Assembly (NCBI GenBank): GCA_025617375.2
Contig: JAMYGW020000009.1
Span: 248,001 to 312,000 of the forward strand
Source of the DNA: Acarospora socialis
Lineage: Eukaryota; Ascomycota; Lecanoromycetes; Acarosporales; Acarosporaceae
Reading direction: 5' to 3'
DNA: 64,000 nt
The notes beneath the pieces were generated by a model. The model was not told the origin of the DNA. It searched no databases and saw nothing but the letters and a program-made list of their open reading frames with translations. Positions within the stretch are counted from its first letter, which is position 1. Each line of letters starts with the position of its first letter. Shown one piece after another: positions 31,618 to 41,029 of the stretch. The position numbers and the translations under genes were made by a program.

Positions 31618-34476
31618 CTACATACCCAATTCGTCCTCGCTCTCGTCACTCAAAGACACGCTCGCAACCATAGGCTGCCGTGAACCGTGCTGAAAGCCCA
31701 AGGGCCGACACTTGGAGCTTCTGAGGGTCGGCCTCGCATCCCTACTTTGCAAGTGACAAGCCAATCCTAGAGCGGTGGCTCCCAACTTCCACTCTCGTGA
31801 CTTCACCTGTTGTCCCGGCGAGTCCGACATGGACAGCTCATCCTCATGACTGTCCGCATGCAGCTTCTTGCTGCCGTTAGGACCTGGCTCGAGAATACTC
31901 CGGCGCAGGGACCGTCTTTGCCCTTCCGTCGGTCCCTGAGCCCGCACGCGGTGTGCATGACCGGCATTGTTAGGGTGCTGGGTGGTGGGGATATGAGTGC
32001 TGATTTGTTTTGTGAGGCTGTTGATTGCTTTTTTCGAGCCACGGCTTGAGGTCACATGAAGCAGTTGCTTAGAACCCATTGGTAATCTTTTGGAGGCGTC
32101 AAATGATATATCCATAGAAGAAGCCTCTCGATGACGTGGTTGATATGTTTCACGATGAGGCTCGCTCAACATGTCATGTAGCTCATGCCTGGCACTGGCC
32201 ACCTCACTCCTGATCTTTGGAGTCTTCGCGATCCATTCACAAATCCCCTCCTCCCATCGGTAGCCTTGAGGCGGATTCTCGCTTCCTCTGAGTGGTGTCT
32301 TGGCCAAGGTCTGCGCAAGCGCTCGCGCTCGACGATCTTTCATGACACGTTCTTCCACCTCTAATGCCCATTCAATGTGAGAATTACTACCAGTCTCCTG
32401 CGCGTACTCCATGGCAGTTGTCGACGTAAAACAAGCAAATAGCTGCCGGGATTCGATGGTTACAGTCGTATCACTGGCTATAGATGCTAGGTAATTGGTG
32501 AGTTTCTGAAGTTGGTCGAACTCCTGGCCGGGTGATGCCTTTGCACAGCATCGAGCGATGGACGACACAACGTTTGCCACTTGGCTAGCTCTCTCGGGCA
32601 CATTGTGTTCGCATAGAGTAGTCAGGGCTACTATATTGTCAAGGATTCGTGCTGATCCGTGTTCCAGGAAGCCCTTCTGACAATCCTGGCACTCCCGCAC
32701 AAGCAAAAGTAAGGCTATTAGGACTGTGACTTTTCGCCGCCGATAGATTGTAGATGTGTTCTTGGTTCTTGCACTGTTATCACTGACCTCTATCTCTCGG
32801 AGGAAGTCCACGTTCAGACTTTCGATTAGCGCAAACGCAGATCTGTTCGAATCCGGCAGTCCGAGAATATGTTCCTGTTGAATCTTGTCACATTGCGTGA
32901 TACCGATAGCGTACATGATCGCCATAAGACTCGAGACCGTGTTGTTCAATGCATTGCCCAGGCTAGCATCCCCCGTTTTAATCCTTGTGAGGCTATCCGC
33001 GAATGGAATTGCAGGCTCTGTAGTAGATACCGGCACTCTCTTGAGCCGACTCAGACGAAGGTTATGTGTTGAATTCGATGCAGACTGATTAGCTGACCCG
33101 CAAGCAAGCATGACCGCTGTGATAAGCAGTTGGGTAGCGTCGCTGTAATCCTGGTCACCGTGCGAGATAGCCTGGACTACACGGCCCCAAGTGGGAGCAA
33201 ATGCAACAGTAGCCACCCATTCGACTGGCAAAACCCGAGTGCGCAGGAGCCTTTCAAGTTGTCGATACTGGAAACCATGACGGCCTGACCGACTCGCGAA
33301 TTCGTCAAGGGTGCCCAGGCATGCGGTCGCGTCGCTATCGAAGAGTTTGCTATAAAGGCTTGAAGGGCGAGAGGCGGCATTCAGGCTAGAGATAAGACAG
33401 TCGAGTAGAGTTTCGGCCTCATCGAAAGCCAGTGCATGGATGCACAGGAAGACTAGCCCGCGCCCAACAATATGGTCGATCAAGCCTTCCCTTATCGCAT
33501 CGCCCAACATCGCCACTCCATGAGCTCTTACCACCTCTCTCAGAGGCTTCCAACCTTCGCCTTTAGTCGATCCTAGGTTTTCCAAATGATGATACACCTC
33601 AGAACACACATCAACGTCATCATCATCGTCTTGAGACTCATGCCAGGCCTGTTCCGTTGCAATGTAGTCCGGTACCCTCCGAAGGCATAGTGAGAACAGC
33701 GAGCGCGCACCGCAGTTTAGTGTTCGAGTGGACTTTTCTGTGCCTTTTAGAAGCGCATCGAGTCCATTATACAGTCCATCTATCAGCATCCAACGTGACG
33801 GAGTAACGACTTTTTTCAGCTTTTGTCTCATGTCATGGGGTACCGGGTTCCCTTCACATCTTCGTGATTGGCAGTTCTGCAGCTTCCGACGTTTCCTCCC
33901 TTCCGCCGCATAGTCGACGGATTCGGGGTACCGGTCTTGAGCAATAGTATCTCCTACAGCCGTTGGTGCGGTTATGTATTGGCGGGCTTTTTGAGTGATG
34001 ATCGGTGTCGCAATTGTCACCTCGCCAGGCAATGTGCAAGGCGGGTTCCGTTCCTCGAAGTTTTTCCTGTGAGTTTTGCTCCCCGTTGTCCGGCTAGAGT
34101 ATTTGTGCTTGACCCGTCGTCTCACGACGGGGCTTGGCACCCATTCCGGATCACCCTTTGCGCCTGTTTGCGCCGCCGCGCGGCATCTGACTGGTGAAGA
34201 ATCCTGTGATGTTACCGTCTTCCTAGACTTGCCCACTGGTCGAGGAGATTGCGAGGTTGAAATGTCCGAAGCTGGCACAGTTGGCTTTGTGTTATTGCTT
34301 TTCCGAAGAAGAAGTATTCTGGACGCTATTGGACGCAGGAGACGATTGCATCGTGCTGTAGTCCATGGTACTTGAGCATGAATGGGCGAATGGTCGCGGA
34401 ATGGGGTTTGCGGTCGTCGTCGCACAGGAGTGTAGCCTGGTAAGACGCCCATTGACGCCGGGATGAAGAAACTCAT
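31618..34476 (-). CDS. Large conserved-looking fungal protein of unknown function
   Basis: 952 residues in one exon. Not recognised by name. Residues 1-200 are basic and disordered, with a conserved-looking PWTTARCNRLLRP segment (about 37-49), several basic clusters (VVRRRVKHKY, about 117-126) and a KRRKL nuclear-signal-like motif near 194-198. Residues about 225-720 are a helical, Leu-rich region resembling an alpha-solenoid (for example WKPLREVVRAHGVAMLGDAI and LVFLCIHALAFDEAETLLDC). Residues 720-952 are again disordered, basic and Ser-rich, ending ESEDELGM. No transmembrane segment and no catalytic motif are seen. A nuclear scaffold role is plausible from composition only. It is divergent from the 34997 gene. 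The uninterrupted 2.86-kb frame makes the gene call strong although its function is open. Confidence 0.8.
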   Translation of the reverse strand: MSFFIPASMGVLPGYTPVRRRPQTPFRDHSPIHAQVPWTTARCNRLLRPIASRILLLRKSNNTKPTVPASDISTSQSPRPVGKSRKTVTSQDSSPVRCRAAAQTGAKGDPEWVPSPVVRRRVKHKYSSRTTGSKTHRKNFEERNPPCTLPGEVTIATPIITQKARQYITAPTAVGDTIAQDRYPESVDYAAEGRKRRKLQNCQSRRCEGNPVPHDMRQKLKKVVTPSRWMLIDGLYNGLDALLKGTEKSTRTLNCGARSLFSLCLRRVPDYIATEQAWHESQDDDDDVDVCSEVYHHLENLGSTKGEGWKPLREVVRAHGVAMLGDAIREGLIDHIVGRGLVFLCIHALAFDEAETLLDCLISSLNAASRPSSLYSKLFDSDATACLGTLDEFASRSGRHGFQYRQLERLLRTRVLPVEWVATVAFAPTWGRVVQAISHGDQDYSDATQLLITAVMLACGSANQSASNSTHNLRLSRLKRVPVSTTEPAIPFADSLTRIKTGDASLGNALNNTVSSLMAIMYAIGITQCDKIQQEHILGLPDSNRSAFALIESLNVDFLREIEVSDNSARTKNTSTIYRRRKVTVLIALLLLVRECQDCQKGFLEHGSARILDNIVALTTLCEHNVPERASQVANVVSSIARCCAKASPGQEFDQLQKLTNYLASIASDTTVTIESRQLFACFTSTTAMEYAQETGSNSHIEWALEVEERVMKDRRARALAQTLAKTPLRGSENPPQGYRWEEGICEWIAKTPKIRSEVASARHELHDMLSEPHRETYQPRHREASSMDISFDASKRLPMGSKQLLHVTSSRGSKKAINSLTKQISTHIPTTQHPNNAGHAHRVRAQGPTEGQRRSLRRSILEPGPNGSKKLHADSHEDELSMSDSPGQQVKSREWKLGATALGLACHLQSRDARPTLRSSKCRPLGFQHGSRQPMVASVSLSDESEDELGM

Positions 34477-34996
34477 CAGGGTGCTGGTCCGTACTCCGAA
34501 GTCATAGATTCAGCTGGCGTGTTAGACAGCTTGAGAAATGTTTTGATGGGTATTGCTAGGGAGCAAATCGTACTATGCAATTGAGCCACGGGTGTTGGTG
34601 TTGGAGCTGTGTCTGTTGCTGAGTAAATAATAATGTAAACATTGTCGACACCAAAGCGCGGAAGAAGCCGAGGCCACAAATTTAGACCCGATGGAGCCAA
34701 CGACAAAAGAGGCAATGATAATATTGTGCTGTTCTCTACACTTCAATGAGGGCTTCAGGGAACTGTGCAGTTAAACTAGAAGGGAAGCTGATGCTAGGTA
34801 AATTTCAACGTTTCAAAGTTGACCTCTCCAAATTTGCACACTTACAGCAAAGGCCACCGATCTACTTGACACAGGCTCTCCCTCTCATTCCCATGAAAAG
34901 CTCTCAGAACCCACTGTGCATATCCGCTGACACCTAGTTTTATTACCGTCCTTGCTGTTTACATTTAGTCGGCCTCATTCTAGACCAGAGAAAGAC
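34477..34996. promoter_or_regulatory. Divergent promoter, 520 bp
   Basis: Between the starts of the 952-residue protein and the 219-residue protein. No TATA box or factor site can be assigned with confidence. Confidence 0.4.
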
Positions 34997-35656
34997 ATGG
35001 AAAACCACTCTATACCCAAGATCTCAGCCTCCCTCTCCGTCGACCCAGCGATGCACTCCTTCGCCAACTCACAAGCACCCGACCTGAATCTCACACTAAC
35101 TTCACACTACCCGGACTCCATAACGATCTACGCCGATGACATCTCCCCCAAGCTCATGCTGACCTGCGGTGCTCTCACCATCACCGACCTGACCACTGGC
35201 AGCGAGGTCCGACAAAGCAGCCGAACACACTGCCGGATTCCGCCGCCATCTAAAGTCACCGTGCCTCTCAACGAGGATCTCTTTCATACCCTTCTCCCGA
35301 ACACCCCACTTACTCTCTCTGCGCCTTTTACCCGCAGTCGTAAGAGCACCGGCGGTAGATCTCTAGCCAAACGCGACCCAGACTACGCCAGTGATGGCTC
35401 GGCCAAACACGGCGCGTGCGGTGTTGATGGTCTCGAGCCCGGACACAGATACGTGCTGAGCCTTGCTAGTAATCCACGAGTGCGGTGGGATATCATTCGG
35501 TGGTGGGAGTATGGAACAAAGGAGCAGGTCCTACACGCGGATGGGGATGGGCCCAGCTTAGACGGGAGACGGGTTAAGTTTGGCCCTGGCCGGCATGAGG
35601 CGATCGTGGTTGATTCAGCGCGTGTTGGGGTTGTTGAGTTTGAGTGTTGCGAGTAG
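34997..35656 (+). CDS. Conserved fungal hypothetical protein
   Basis: 219 residues, single exon. Not named. Predicted mostly beta-rich and soluble: LNLTLTSHYPDSITIYADDISPKLML near the start, a basic patch (FTRSRKSTGG) in the middle, then CGVDGLEPGHRYVLSL, WDIIRWWEYGTKEQVL and GRHEAIVVDSARVGVVEFECCE. I recall short secondary-type fungal proteins with this VDGLEPGHRY...WW.yGTKEeVL pattern, found singly or in expanded sets in Pezizomycotina, without known function. No signal peptide or membrane segment. Start 34997 is chosen because the upstream in-frame extension (to 34952) lies in leader-like sequence. Confidence 0.7.
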   Translation: MENHSIPKISASLSVDPAMHSFANSQAPDLNLTLTSHYPDSITIYADDISPKLMLTCGALTITDLTTGSEVRQSSRTHCRIPPPSKVTVPLNEDLFHTLLPNTPLTLSAPFTRSRKSTGGRSLAKRDPDYASDGSAKHGACGVDGLEPGHRYVLSLASNPRVRWDIIRWWEYGTKEQVLHADGDGPSLDGRRVKFGPGRHEAIVVDSARVGVVEFECCE

Positions 35657-36597
35657 CTAGAAATTGATGACGAGCAACAGATTGAAAAATCCTTAATGGT
35701 TGCGTGTTGCAGCGCAAAGGAAAACTCGGAATCATAGCGAGTCCAAACCGATTATGTATTAATCCAGTATCATATATAGCTCTGAGTATGAGTACTATAC
35801 ACATATATACACTTCTTGGCCCCTATCCTGCTAAGTAGTCTCAATAGCTAACCGCCAGCCCTCCGGAGCTGCCAGCCTGGTCCACCCAATCCCAGCTTCG
35901 GCGACACCGCTAAGATCTCGAACCCTGGGTGCTACACGCACGACACTAAGCCAGCCGCACGAAGACTTTTACAGCCCCCAAGATCGCCCCAAAGCAGGCT
36001 TCAAGACATGTTTCAGGCGCGCGATTCATTGTGAGCCCTGCTCGCCCCGACTGCCCCGACTGCCTCTTCTCTGGCACCCAGAACATCCACTGGTGCGACA
36101 CATCACATGGAGCACGTGTCAATGTCGAGAATGCGGTACGACGTCTTGCCTCGTTACTCGTTTCAAGGCGATGCTGCCGGAGCCGCCGTTGCGGGTGGAA
36201 GAAGATTCCCGAGGAAGACAACCAGGACGGCGCAGTATCTGTGGACAGCCACACATTCAGATTGGTTTCTCCTTACATGGCGAGTTTCTTAGATACCATG
36301 ATGTGTAGGAAATTCTAGGAAGACATGCTCTGCCCCGAGTGATATGAAGGGGCGGTAATGAGGAGAAAACAAGTAATAGTACGGATACAGTATGAAAACG
36401 TAACAGTGACGTCTTGCCTTCGTGCCGAAGGAACTCTAATACGGGTACATGTGATTGCAGTTCCCTGTCGTAGCCCATTACAACGCGATTTGTACCGTCA
36501 TCAACAAAAGGGTCTCGGCAAGTCTAGAAGGGCGTCGCAGGAGGAAGAAAGGCTAATCAAGATCTCCAGGCCGAGCGCAACGGAAGGAGATGGGAAC
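35657..36597. other. Convergent intergenic region
   Basis: 941 bp between a plus-strand stop and the minus-strand DUF6594 stop. Short frames at 36031-36318 on both strands have no recognisable motifs. If the DUF6594 gene has an extra terminal exon it would lie here, but I could not find one that continues the family sequence. Confidence 0.5.
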
Positions 36598-37934
36598 TTA
36601 CGCAGCGGTGGCCGCAAACACCTCATGCCTCTTGGCCTTCGTGAACACGGACAGAGCTGCCGAGAAGAAGAACGTAAAGAGCAAAACCACACCGATCTTG
36701 ACACCGCTGGACTCCGGCACACCGAACAGCACCACAACGGGCGCCATCAGCAAAGCGACAGCCAGGAGAGTAATGACGAGCCGCGTGAAGATGTCAAGCC
36801 GTTCCTTGGAGTATAGGTGCACGCAGTCGTCGTCCGTCTTGCAGCGTTCAGCTTCGGATGTGAATAGGAACTGTATCTGTTTAGTCCCGGATCTTCAGGT
36901 CACGCATCTACTGGCTGGAGAAAAGGCAGTTTAGTTGAATCAGCAGTAGCACACTCACTCTGCTCAATTTAGGCGGTAGAAATCTCAGCATGCGTTCAAC
37001 ACAACCATCGAACCAACCGCCTTCCTGCCCGTCCGCGAGTGCGATGAAGTCCTCGTCGTGCGTGACGAAAGAGGATTCGCTACGGGAAAGCGGCTTGTAG
37101 TTGTTCATCCAGGTCGCGAGACTTTTGTGATGCCGTGGCAAAGGCTTTCTAATGGATGCAAAGGTTTGACAGCGAAGGACCAGTTCATCTACCATCTATC
37201 AGAGCAGTTCTTGTAGTCTTAATCCGTAGGCTGGACCAACCGTATTCCTTTAATTTCTCGTCGATGCCGAGGATCAGGTCCTTACGCGTCGAGTCATAAA
37301 ATTCTCTGGATACCAATGCGCTTGGATTGTTTTTCTCATCATCGGCGTCAAGCTCGACGAGCTGATTTTCCAATTGTGCTAATTCGTCTTGCCTGTATAG
37401 CAGTACACGGGAATGCAAGAATCCAAAGCGGCGGCACATCAGGAAACTGGGATCGCTGTTGACGAAAGCGGCCAATCGAGGGTAGCCCAACGGATGATCG
37501 TCAACTGTCCGGATGTTTAGATCGATTGGCAAACGTAACACGTCGGCAGCTTGCTTACTCTTTTGCAGACTTTTCTCCGCCGGGCCATTCTTGTTCCTCC
37601 GCAATGTTTCTGGTAGATGCGACAGCTTTTCGGAAAAGGACAGACTTCGAACATATTCTGAAAGGCGACGGTGGAAGCTATATTTGGGCGGACCTAAACT
37701 CCACGTCAACGCCTCAACAGTCTGACGCCATGTTGGATTAGCCTTACTGTCTTGGCAATCGGGGCTATCGTCTTGTAAGGTAGCGCCTCCGTTGACATAT
37801 GAACATCTCTCATTATTGAACTCTTGTTTCTCTACGTCCGAGTTGATATTGATTACTGCGTCGTTGGTTGACAACGATGAACTCCGAGGCGAGCCAGGGT
37901 TTGTCGACGGCGGGGTTGGTGGCGGAACAGACAT
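36598..37934 (-). CDS. DUF6594 family membrane protein
   Basis: Exons 37241-37934, 36959-37188, 36598-36870 (minus), 398 residues. A Pezizomycotina-specific family, function unknown. The first 130 residues are polar and disordered. The conserved part begins DDHPLGYPRLAAFVNSDPSFLMCRRFGFLHSR, where the family's GYP(R/K)LA motif is clear, followed by a coiled-coil-like QDELAQLENQLVELDADDE. The C-terminus has two adjacent hydrophobic helices (FTRLVITLLAVALLMAPVVV and GVKIGVVLLFTFFFSAALSV) and ends KRHEVFAATAA. Family members I recall usually continue a few residues past AATAA; here the stop codon TAA overlaps a canonical gtaagt donor, so a further exon or an intron-retention end is possible. Same strand as the small gene and the caspase-like gene upstream. 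Confidence 0.8.
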
Positions 37935-38495
37935 GACAGAAAAGACAGAATTGACAGGTAACCAAATTCAAAAGCACAACCAGAATGTCAAATGCGGTCA
38001 CCGCTTTGCAATCGTGCTTCAGACAGAATGGCGGCAGAAATCGGGGCTTCTTATTAGAAAACAATCTCATACACATAAGCTGATGTCCGGAGATGCCTAG
38101 TTCTCACCGCTGTTCCGAAGGAGCTGTTTGCCCATCGAAAATATTTGTGCAAGGGTAAGCAACTCAGCCCCCAAGGCTTACCAGATTGTTTGTGGGAAAA
38201 TCGGCCGTCCTGTAAACAACCATTGGCTGCCATGCAAAAGCAACAATACTTCGTACGGGCAAGCAGTTCCATACGTGAAGCCAGCCATGTGGCACATCCA
38301 GCACAGCACAGCCCAGCCTGAGCCCATCGCAATACTATACAACAATAATCCGGCAAAGCATTGCACAACATAACAGGTTCCACTTCAGCTCCTGCGGAGC
38401 ATTAATTCCTATCGAAAGGGAGGTTTGTACTATGCGTGTGCTTTCCACTTAGTCTGCCCATCATCCTCTGATTGGGGATTCCAGATGCCAGGCAC
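37935..38495. other. Spacer between the DUF6594 gene and the 87-residue gene
   Basis: 561 bp. Expected to hold the DUF6594 promoter and the 3' UTR of the small gene. Open frames here have no motifs. Confidence 0.5.
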
Positions 38496-38805
38496 TCATT
38501 GCGAAATCGGCTTAAGTGCCTCTTCCTTGACTCCATCCTGGACGACCTGTCCGTCTGTCAGGCGGTATGTGCCATCCGTATACACTGCGTCAATAACATA
38601 GGGACCGTCGAGACCTCTAGCTCGCTTCAGCCACACTTTCCAACCCTTTCGGTAGAGGATTGGATACTGTTTCTTAGCTATGAATTTGACGAGGAGTCAT
38701 CTTGCATAGAGAGCTTACTTCAGCAGCTTTGTTAACCTGAGTCACATGCCCTCGAAAGTCGATGGAACCGGTGGGGTTGTTCCCAGTTCCTGACCCTTCC
38801 GCCAT
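38496..38805 (-). CDS. Small two-exon protein (87 residues) with GPY...DGTY core
   Basis: Exon 1 38719-38805, intron 38673-38718 (46 nt, gtaagc donor, ctaag acceptor), exon 2 38496-38672. Neither exon makes a long open frame, so it is easily missed. Residues 1-30 are polar (MAEGSGTGNNPTG...). Residues 36-80 form a compact core with alternating hydrophobic and polar residues: KVWLKRARGLDGPYVIDAVY, then TDGTYRLTDGQVVQDG and VKEEALKPI. The pattern suggests a small beta-barrel (SH3-like). I recall many short Pezizomycotina proteins of the form V.L...G..GPY.I..V...G.Y.L....G....NG..V.E..L, without known function. It lies 545 bp downstream of the caspase-like gene on the same strand. The coding call rests on frame, splice signals and this pattern; the function is unknown. 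Confidence 0.7.
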
Positions 38806-39350
38806 CTGAGGCTGGTCCTTTGCTTGCTAGCGACCGGTGTTAGGCTGCCTTAGCTTCGCCCAAGCTCTTCTGGGCATACCTCGGTTGGAGAAGACATAGG
38901 TCGAAAGTAATCCCTTGACTATTGTGTGCGATTTATTTTACGCAAGTTATGTTGTGTATGTGCAAAACGTTGGGTAGCCTGTGGCAAAGTTATGCCGGAT
39001 AGTCAAAATCTGAAGACTTCTGCTGAACTGCGCGATGGCGGGTTCTTTAAACTTGGCCCCCTCCGCATCTCCATGTCCCACAAGGTTGCTGCACACCATC
39101 GGATTGTCAATCCAACGACATACATGCAAGAGCCACCCACCAATCTGGACCATAGCAATCCAAAGCTTGCATCGACTGAGGCTCTGTTGGCTGAGTGCGC
39201 GTTCACACCTCATGCAAGTCGATGCTCCGGACGTACTCAGATCAGCGACAATCCATGTATAAGCGGTCCTGTAGATTCTCGAATGCTTGTATCGCATTAA
39301 GCTGGGATATCTTTGTATCCGAGCCTTTGGAACTCTTGAGATATTTGCAA
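38806..39350. other. Spacer between the small gene and the caspase-like gene
   Basis: 545 bp, 3' UTR of the caspase-like gene and promoter of the small gene. A minus-strand frame (38947-39420) runs through it but overlaps the caspase end and lacks motifs. Confidence 0.5.
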
Positions 39351-41029
39351 TTACTCTCGTGATACGTGCCAAAGACAAGCGACGCCGAAGACGACCACTG
39401 CCCATATGAATACATCCCAAGATGATGTTCGCGAACTGTGATAGTCCACTGCCTGGTCTACAACCGACACCATCGTAGGTACACGCCTTTTGCCACCGGC
39501 GATAGAACTCGCGGATGACTGCTCGAGAGGTGTGTGTTCGACTATATGCCCATTCGCATCCATCTGTTTGGGTCTAGGCATGGAAAGCTTGCCTAACAAA
39601 CTCCTAACGCTGGGGAGGTTTAATGAGTAAGCAACGGAGAAGAGACCGAGGAAGTAATGAATTTTGGCAGGTGGATTCTGTCCATCCAGAGACGGGGCCC
39701 TGTTGGAATCTCTTCGCGAGAATGCCGAGCGTGAAGTTTCTCGGACCGGCATAAAGGTACCGTCTCTTAACTGCGCAACCCCATCATTCCAATCGTACAG
39801 ATGACGGTAGTGCTGCTTTTCCAAGAGCGCAACATAGTTTTCGCCTCGTTTATACATATTCGAGATCTCCCTTGCCCCTCGCCTGGCCCGTACCGTCCGA
39901 GCCCATCGCAACAGATATTGCACCCGCTTAATAGAGGACCTCAGTGACTTGATATCCTCCTCTGGAGCGTGTAGCTGTGCAAGAACCACCTCCTGCACGT
40001 GCGGTAGATACTGGAGGGATTTCGCTAATTCGTTCATCATGAGGCCGTTAGGTGCCTCAGTCAGGTGCAGAGTTAAGTCAATCGTGATGTCTCGTTCTTT
40101 CGGCGTGGTGATTGCTTGCGATGTCGCTGGTAAGGGACGAAGCCAAATTTTACCGTAGTCGTAGCGCGATTGATCGAAGAGATATGGTTTGTACTCCAAC
40201 TTCGCGTTGTGGTATATATCACGATAGAGTTTCGATGTGGAGAACCCTTTCATGTATTTCTCGCTGTCGAGGAGGTTGTCCAAGACATCTGAAAGTATCT
40301 TGGTGAAAGAGCCTTCGTGCTTTGGCGCAAGGGCCCACTCCCCTTGCGAAGTTGATGCCAGAAGCTCAAACTTCCGCTTCCCCATCTCTCCATTAGCAAA
40401 CGCTTTGCCTGCGAAGCAGCAGTCGATGATAACAAGAATATCAGTGTCCGGTAGCCGCAGAGTGTTGAGGAAATCGTTGAAGAATGCACGTGGGTTTCCA
40501 TCGCCGTCGCCCTCCCATTTCCTATTTAGATATCTATCAGCACAGCGCGCTCTCCAGATAAGTCGAACTGAACACCCACGCTGCAAGCTTCAGAGCCTGG
40601 CTCTCCTCTCCAGTATAAGCATGGCCACTGTAGTAAAGGATCATCAAGTTGTTTGGCTGGTCGTATTCATAGGCGAAATTCGCAATTTTCTGGTGCAAGC
40701 CAGTCTCCGACTTCTCTGACGGTATTTCGTAGGTGTCGGTGGTATAATGAAACCTCTTCTCAAATATCTCTTGGAGGCGTTTGACCTTGCACCCAGAGTT
40801 GTTTAGTAGATTTCTATGTGTAGTTGTTGGCAAGACCTACTTCTAGAATTTTGGAGTTCAGATCATCGTCCTTCCATGTGAGGAGCAAAACCCCAACTTT
40901 CTCATATTCACGGCCATTACGATAATGACCCGCGATTGTCTTGTTGAACACGAATTCCGCGTCATGCTGAACCAAAGCGTTTCGAGTAGCTTTAGGTGGA
41001 GCCTCAACATGCACGTCAAGGGTGGCCAT
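39351..41029 (-). CDS. Caspase-like (peptidase C14) protein with C-terminal membrane segment
   Basis: Exons 40841-41029, 40580-40785, 39351-40521 (minus), 521 residues. Cysteine-protease fold of the caspase/metacaspase clan. Seen: first strand YEKVGVLLLTW (about 42-52), VKRLQEIFEKRFHY (64-77), catalytic His118 in NLMILYYSGHAYTG, and catalytic Cys in DILVIIDCCFAGKAF (Cys166/167). A DCC(F/Y)(A/S)G form is typical of fungal standalone or NLR-linked caspase-like proteins, in contrast to the DSCHSG of classical metacaspases. After the protease domain come a helical region (about 250-380) with basic patches and a disordered stretch. A transmembrane helix, VFIWAVVVFGVACLW (about 501-515), sits six residues from the C-terminus, so the protein would be tail-anchored and face the cytosol. 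Start 41029 (MATLDVHV) is preferred over the in-frame 41197. Role in regulated cell death is inference. Confidence 0.83.

Noticed and set aside
36257-36478. Frame tested as a last exon of the DUF6594 gene
   Set aside because: It can be joined from the gtaagt donor in phase, but the result does not resemble the family's C-terminus.
38947-39420. 157-codon minus-strand frame overlapping the end of the caspase-like gene
   Set aside because: Different frame from the caspase-like gene, no motifs, and it overlaps supported coding sequence.
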